A stretch of DNA of 64,000 nucleotides, taken from the NCBI RefSeq assembly GCF_900142845.1, contig NZ_FSRU01000001.1, positions 310,001 through 374,000 on the forward strand, read 5' to 3'. The position numbers and the translations under genes are program-made. Origin of the DNA: Paraburkholderia phenazinium. Its GTDB lineage: Bacteria > Pseudomonadota > Gammaproteobacteria > Burkholderiales > Burkholderiaceae. The notes under the pieces were generated by a model, which worked only from the letters and a program-made list of their open reading frames with translations, was not told the DNA's origin and did not search any database. This document shows positions 59,797-64,000 of the stretch, in pieces (the first letter of the stretch is position 1; each line of letters begins with the position of its first letter).

Positions 59797-61989
59797 GTGA
59801 AACTCTCCTCCCGCTTTGGCGCAGCACTGCTCGCTTTACAGAGCATCGTGCCCTGTGCCGCGCTTGCTCAATCGCAACTGACCTACACTACCTCCTGGAT
59901 TGGCAATAGCTTTGGATTCGGTGACGGCAATTGGATGCAGCAGGATATTCAATCCATCAATGTCGCGCCGAATGGCACTGTTTATACCAATTCGCCGTGG
60001 GATGAAAGCGGCAGCGAAATCGCGTCCTATCAGAACGGCAATAAACTTGCCGTAGCCGGCAATACGCACGGTTGGGGCGCGGCCGGTGGCGATGCAGTGG
60101 CCACCAACAGCACGTATCTGTACGCGGCGATGTCCATCGGCAATGAGAGCAACGCGCTGGTCGGCGCGGACTATCCGCCGCAAAACCAGACGTGGTTCGG
60201 TCTCACGCGGCGCCTGTTGTCGAACATCGCCACCGGTGCGCCGTTTGCATCCGGCATCGGCAACAGCGCTAACGCAACCAAAGACAGTTTCCTGCGCGTC
60301 GAGGCGGTAACCGCCGGCGTCGACGCGGGCATTCGCGGACTCGCCGCCACCGACAGCGAAGTGTACGTGGCCGATACCTACGGCAACCGGATTGTCGTGC
60401 TCGACGCACAAACCATGCGGCAGTTGCGCTCATGGAGCGTGACGGCGCCGGGCCGCATCGTGATCGATACCGACACGACGTTGTGGGTCATCAGCGGTTT
60501 CGATTCGGCGAGCGGCGCGAGTGTCGTGCACTACTCGAACACCGGCACTCTGCTGGCGGGCACCTTGCCGCTGCCGGCGGGCACGATCCCCACCGCCCTT
60601 GCGATCGCACCGTCAGGACAGATTCTCGTGGCGGACAATGGCCCCTCGCAGCAGATTCTCGTGTTCGACAAGCTCACCGGCGGCCAGACGCAACTCGACA
60701 CTGCGCTCGGCACGCGCAACGGCCTCTTCCATACGGTCGAAGGCACGCCTGGGAACTGGCGCTTTAACGGCATCACCGGCATCGGTTTCGATCAGAGCGG
60801 CAATCTGTATGTGGGGCAGAACAACGAGGGGCCGCGGCCCCTCGGCTCGGCGACGGTTGGCGAGGGCGCGGTGCTCGAGAGTTATGGATTCGCGTCGCAG
60901 CAACTGAACTGGCGTTTGTACGGGCTGACCTTTGTCGACAGCGGCGACTTCGACCCGGCCAATCCCACTAGCGTGTATAGCGGCTCGAAACGCTTCACGC
61001 TCGATTACAGCCAACCCACCGGCAAAGAGTGGTCGTATGCCGGCTTTACGCTGAACCGTTTCGCTTACCCCGACGACCCCTCCTTCTATCTCACTCGCAA
61101 CGTGCGCGGCGAGCCGATGATGCGGCGGATCAACGGCCAGCCGTATCTGTACACGCTTGACCCGTACTCGCACTATCTGAGCGTGTATCGGTTCGACACG
61201 GCCCATGGCGAAGTCGCGATTCCCTCTGGCCTGCTGGCCGAGAATCCGATTCCGGGCACCTGGCCGGCCGGACAGCCGACCTCCGGCGAGTGGATGTGGC
61301 GCGACAGCAATGGCGACGGCGTGGTCGATGCGAACGAGATCACCAGCAACCCGTCCACGGGCAGCACCGTCGGCGATGGCTTCTGGTGGGTGGACAGCGC
61401 CAGCAACGTCTGGCTCGCGACGCCCGTGAGCGGTATCCGCGAGATGCCTTTGCAGGGGCTCGATTCGTTCGGCAATCCGATCTATCAGTACACCGGCGCG
61501 AAGACGTTCGCAATGCCGTCGCAGTTCACCCGACTCGGACGGGTTGTCTACGTAGCGCAGACCGATACGATGTACGTGACGGGCTTCACGAGTGCGAACC
61601 CATGGAATTCGACGCTCTGGAAAGAAGCCGGCCCATTGCTCGCGCGCTATGACAACTGGAGCAGCGGCAACCCGTCGTTGGTCTACACCGTTGCACTGCC
61701 GTGGAATACGCAAAGCGATCCGCAGGTGACCACGGTGGGTGTCGCGGTGGCGGGCAATTACATTTTCGTGGCCGAGTTGTTCACGCAGAAAATCGATGTG
61801 TACGATGCGCGCTCGGGTCAGGCAGTCGGCTATATGACGCCCGGCGCGAGTGTGGGTAACACGAGCGGTTGGGTCGACGTGGAACTCGGCATCAACGCAG
61901 TGGAGCGCGACAACGGCGAGTACGACGTGCTGGTGGAGGACGATGCCCGCGCCAAGATCCTGCTGTACCGGTGGACGCCTGCGTCTTAA
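59797..61989 (+). CDS. Secreted beta-propeller (NHL/SMP-30-like) protein with EF-hand-like loop
   Basis: The 730-residue protein has a signal peptide (residues 1-25, FGAALLALQSIVPCAALAQ). Recurrent strand-rich segments such as VYVADTYGNRIVVLDAQTMR, ILVADNGPSQQILVFDK and NYIFVAELFTQKIDVYDARS mark NHL-type propeller blades. Near residue 505 there is DSNGDGVVDANE, which fits a calcium-binding EF-hand/dockerin-type loop. No membrane anchor is seen. Ligand unknown. It probably acts in the periplasm or outside the cell. Confidence 0.68.
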   Translation: MKLSSRFGAALLALQSIVPCAALAQSQLTYTTSWIGNSFGFGDGNWMQQDIQSINVAPNGTVYTNSPWDESGSEIASYQNGNKLAVAGNTHGWGAAGGDAVATNSTYLYAAMSIGNESNALVGADYPPQNQTWFGLTRRLLSNIATGAPFASGIGNSANATKDSFLRVEAVTAGVDAGIRGLAATDSEVYVADTYGNRIVVLDAQTMRQLRSWSVTAPGRIVIDTDTTLWVISGFDSASGASVVHYSNTGTLLAGTLPLPAGTIPTALAIAPSGQILVADNGPSQQILVFDKLTGGQTQLDTALGTRNGLFHTVEGTPGNWRFNGITGIGFDQSGNLYVGQNNEGPRPLGSATVGEGAVLESYGFASQQLNWRLYGLTFVDSGDFDPANPTSVYSGSKRFTLDYSQPTGKEWSYAGFTLNRFAYPDDPSFYLTRNVRGEPMMRRINGQPYLYTLDPYSHYLSVYRFDTAHGEVAIPSGLLAENPIPGTWPAGQPTSGEWMWRDSNGDGVVDANEITSNPSTGSTVGDGFWWVDSASNVWLATPVSGIREMPLQGLDSFGNPIYQYTGAKTFAMPSQFTRLGRVVYVAQTDTMYVTGFTSANPWNSTLWKEAGPLLARYDNWSSGNPSLVYTVALPWNTQSDPQVTTVGVAVAGNYIFVAELFTQKIDVYDARSGQAVGYMTPGASVGNTSGWVDVELGINAVERDNGEYDVLVEDDARAKILLYRWTPAS

Positions 61990-62022
61990 CGGCTTCGTGT
62001 GCGGCGAATGGACGAATGGACG

Positions 62023-62038
62023 ACCGATCGCGATCGGT
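62023..62038. promoter_or_regulatory. Perfect 16-bp palindrome
   Basis: ACCGATCGCGATCGGT lies 57 bases upstream of the next ATG. A symmetrical operator or short terminator stem is possible. Confidence 0.4.
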
Positions 62039-62094
62039 ATATAACAACATTAGAGATTCATTCACCCCTGCCACACATGGAGAGATGGTCCATC

Positions 62095-62352
62095 ATGACG
62101 CGTGATGTTTCGCAAAAGCAGGAAACGGGCGAAAGGCCCGATCTCGAACACCTTGACGCAGCCATCAGCCACGTCGACCAGTTGGTGAGTTCGGGCGGCA
62201 TTGCATCGGGCGCGGCCAAAGGGCTGTTGTATAGCCTGATCGAAACGCTGGGCACGCTGGTGGGCGATCCGGATCTACCGGAGCACGCCCGTTCCGGCTA
62301 TGAAGGCTTGCTGGAAACCGCCCGCGAATTACGGATCAAGCTCGAACACTGA
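62095..62352 (+). CDS. Small conserved-looking hypothetical protein (85 aa)
   Basis: Begins MTRDVSQKQETGERPDLEHL. The body is helical and acidic (HLDAAISHVDQLVSSGGIAS, EGLLETARELRIKLEH). No motif is recognised. A GGAGAG ribosome-binding site is 13 bases upstream, so the start is uncertain. The gene is convergent with the glycosylase gene. Confidence 0.55.
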   Translation: MTRDVSQKQETGERPDLEHLDAAISHVDQLVSSGGIASGAAKGLLYSLIETLGTLVGDPDLPEHARSGYEGLLETARELRIKLEH

Positions 62353-62367
62353 AATTGATCTGGAGAT

Positions 62368-63591
62368 TCACGCTTCCGCGCTTTCTTGCGCGGCTAGCGC
62401 TTCCAGCAGAGCCTCCGGCGCCGACGTGATCTGCACGTTCGGCGTGCCATGCCAGTCCGCACAGCGCTGGAACGCGCGCTGAAGGTCCGCGGCGAGACGG
62501 CCGCTGACGCGCACTCCCGGTTCCAGATGAACCGCCTTCAGTTCGAAGATGCCGCTCGTCCGGTGCGCCTTCGCATCGGCGCGGCCTACCAGCTTGCCGC
62601 GGCTCAGGATCGGCAGCACGAAATAGCCGTACTTGCGTTTGGCCGCCGGCGTATAGCATTCGATTGCATAGTCGAAGTCGAACAGCGCGGCGGCGCGCTT
62701 GCGGTCCCACACGACCGGGTCGAACGGCGACAGCAAGGTCGTCACGGTCGAGGTCAGTTTGCCGTTGATGGCATCGTCGATCAGCGGTGCAAACTCATGA
62801 TGCACGTAGGTGTCCTGCTTCCAGCCATCGACGCGAACCGGGATCAACTCGCCTTCGTCGGCCAGTGCGTGCAGCGCATCGACATAGGGCCGGCGCGGCA
62901 GGCGGTAGTAATCGGCGACCCAATCGGCGCGCGCGACGCCCAGGGCGCGGCAACTGCGCCGCAGCACTTCCTGCGCAACCGCCTCTGCCGGCTGCAGATC
63001 GCGCTGATCGTTCCAGCCCGGCAGCACCCGTTCGGTCAGATCGTAGACACGATGAAAATTGCGCCGCTCGGCCACCATCAATTGACCGATGGCGAACAGC
63101 ACTTCGAGGTGGCGCTTCTCCGGCTTCCAGTCCCACCAGCCGTTACTCTTGCCCGCCTCACGGACAAAATCCGCCGAGCGGACCGGTCCGTTTGCGCGGA
63201 TCTGTTCGAGCAGGCGCGCGATTTCCTTGCGGTATTTCTTGTGCCACTCCGCCGCGTATTTCCAGCCCATACCGCTGGGGTCGAGCATGCGGTGACGCAG
63301 CAGGCCGTAGTCTTCGATCGGCACGAAGCAGGCCTCGTGCGACCAGTATTCGAAGAGCTGGCCTTCGGCGAGATGCTCGTCGAGCCACTGCGGCGTGTAG
63401 GCGCCGAGGCGGCTGAACAGCACGAGGTAAGGGCTGCGTGCGACGACGTGAATCGTGTCGATCTGCAACTGCGCCATGCGGCGAATTGCGTCGAGGACGT
63501 CGGCTTTGGTGGCTTTGCGGCGCGGCGGGGTCAACAAACCTTGCGCGGCCAGATGGAGGGTGCGGGCGGCGGATAACGGGAGAGTCTTCAC
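62368..63591 (-). CDS. YcaQ/AlkX-type DNA glycosylase (HTH_42)
   Basis: The 407-residue protein matches the winged-helix HTH_42 family whose E. coli member YcaQ (AlkX) unhooks DNA interstrand crosslinks and removes bulky alkyl adducts. The catalytic QxD motif appears as Q43-I-D45 in QLQIDTIHVV. Other family segments are SPYLVLFSRLGAYTPQWLDE and FEYWSHEACFVPIEDYGLLR. Full length. Confidence 0.88.
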   Translation of the reverse strand: MKTLPLSAARTLHLAAQGLLTPPRRKATKADVLDAIRRMAQLQIDTIHVVARSPYLVLFSRLGAYTPQWLDEHLAEGQLFEYWSHEACFVPIEDYGLLRHRMLDPSGMGWKYAAEWHKKYRKEIARLLEQIRANGPVRSADFVREAGKSNGWWDWKPEKRHLEVLFAIGQLMVAERRNFHRVYDLTERVLPGWNDQRDLQPAEAVAQEVLRRSCRALGVARADWVADYYRLPRRPYVDALHALADEGELIPVRVDGWKQDTYVHHEFAPLIDDAINGKLTSTVTTLLSPFDPVVWDRKRAAALFDFDYAIECYTPAAKRKYGYFVLPILSRGKLVGRADAKAHRTSGIFELKAVHLEPGVRVSGRLAADLQRAFQRCADWHGTPNVQITSAPEALLEALAAQESAEA

Positions 63592-63711
63592 GCGGTCGAT
63601 CGCTGAGTGGAGGGAGCGGCGCAGCGGCGCTGACGAACTGGCGCCTGGGCGGACCCCGAAGAGGCGCCGCCCGGCCGGACAACCGCTACTTTAGCGCGAA
63701 TGCGCCAGGCG

Positions 63712-64000
63712 TCATGCGCCCAGTGCCACGGCCTCCGGCTCTCCCGCGGCGATGGCCAGCATCTGATGGATCTGCGAGACCACGGCAGCCCCTTCGCCCA
63801 CTGCCGCTGCCACGCGCTTCGTCGAGCCCGCGCGCGCATCGCCGATCGCGAACACGCCATCAACCGTGGTGCCGAGATCGCAGGTGGAGTTCAGGCCTTT
63901 TTCGCCGGTCAGCACGAAGCCTTTCGGGTCGAGTTGCACACCGCAGGTTTGCAGCCACTCGGTGTTCGGATCCGCGCCGGTGAAGAGAAACAGATGACGC
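63712..64000 (-). CDS. Thioredoxin-reductase-like flavoprotein, C-terminal part (cut by window edge)
   Basis: The readable C-terminal part has GADPNTEWLQ, LNSTCDLGTTVDGVFAIGDA (the FAD-binding ATxxGVFAxGD-like segment) and AAAVGEGAAVVSQIHQ. These are features of the class-II pyridine nucleotide-disulfide reductases. The N-terminus lies beyond 64000. Some relatives are fused to cyclic-nucleotide-binding or receiver domains, which cannot be judged here. Confidence 0.82.
   Translation of the reverse strand, partial: RHLFLFTGADPNTEWLQTCGVQLDPKGFVLTGEKGLNSTCDLGTTVDGVFAIGDARAGSTKRVAAAVGEGAAVVSQIHQMLAIAAGEPEAVALGA

Noticed and set aside
1..64000. CRISPR array, tRNA or rRNA genes, insertion sequences, prophage modules
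   Set aside because: No tandem spaced repeats, RNA gene signatures, transposase genes or phage genes were seen. The only recombinase-like gene lacks catalytic residues.

Overview
The window is high-GC DNA with long antisense shadow frames. Its gene content (GlxA-type and XRE-cupin regulators, a DUF1272 protein, kbl-tdh, ParAB with a Rep_3 initiator) fits a Burkholderiaceae member, most likely Paraburkholderia. The centre of the left third is the replication and partition region of a secondary replicon (chromosome 2, chromid or megaplasmid): parA-parB (10992-12740) with three TTTATGCGCATAAA palindromes that look like parS, a convergent Rep_3 initiator gene (12804-14153), and 2.5 kb of non-coding DNA carrying about 20 iteron-like 18-mers (14273-16277) plus four degenerate ~81-bp tandem repeats. 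It is followed by a KfrA-like coiled-coil protein, a tyrosine recombinase relative that has lost its nucleophile, and a small gene behind a LexA-box-like site. The species call is inference.

Left of the origin (1-10.5 kb): a hybrid sensor kinase, a stress-type protein, an FMN reductase, small conserved-looking ORFs with DnaA boxes nearby, an ECF sigma/zinc-finger anti-sigma pair, a DUF1272 protein, a GntP permease and an ArsC-type reductase. Right of the origin: threonine catabolism (kbl-tdh with a divergent XRE-cupin regulator), YceI, TetR and SnoaL-like genes, an outer-membrane barrel, a lipid-related trio (acyltransferase, P450, fatty-acid hydroxylase), an amino-acid permease, and then a compact five-gene operon (31403-36120, minus strand): ArsR-type regulator, ketosynthase III, ATP-grasp ligase, FemAB/GNAT-like acyltransferase and Rieske oxygenase. 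I do not recognise this operon as a described pathway.

From 36 to 43 kb: a Gly-rich lipoprotein, an OmpA protein, a Lys/Ala-rich DNA-binding-like protein, an SDR, a GlxA-type regulator and a Na+/H+ antiporter. At 43.0-47.6 kb is a secreted YD-repeat (Rhs-like) toxin with its immunity gene, surrounded by decayed immunity fragments and a duplicated 5' element. The right end holds a GntR-controlled catabolic cluster (aminotransferase, MFS, hydratase, FAD/Fe-S oxidoreductase), transporters with AraC/LysR regulators, a secreted beta-propeller, a YcaQ/AlkX-type glycosylase and a partial thioredoxin-reductase-like gene.

The most unusual observation is that 18-bp sites almost identical to the origin iterons (AGGTGAG-N4-TTCGGGA and a TTCCAGGA variant) recur at least 18 times outside the array, from 17.9 to 57.2 kb. 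Every one is intergenic, most share one orientation, and none was found left of the origin. One of these intergenic regions also has DnaA boxes. They may be a replicon-wide set of Rep-binding control sites.
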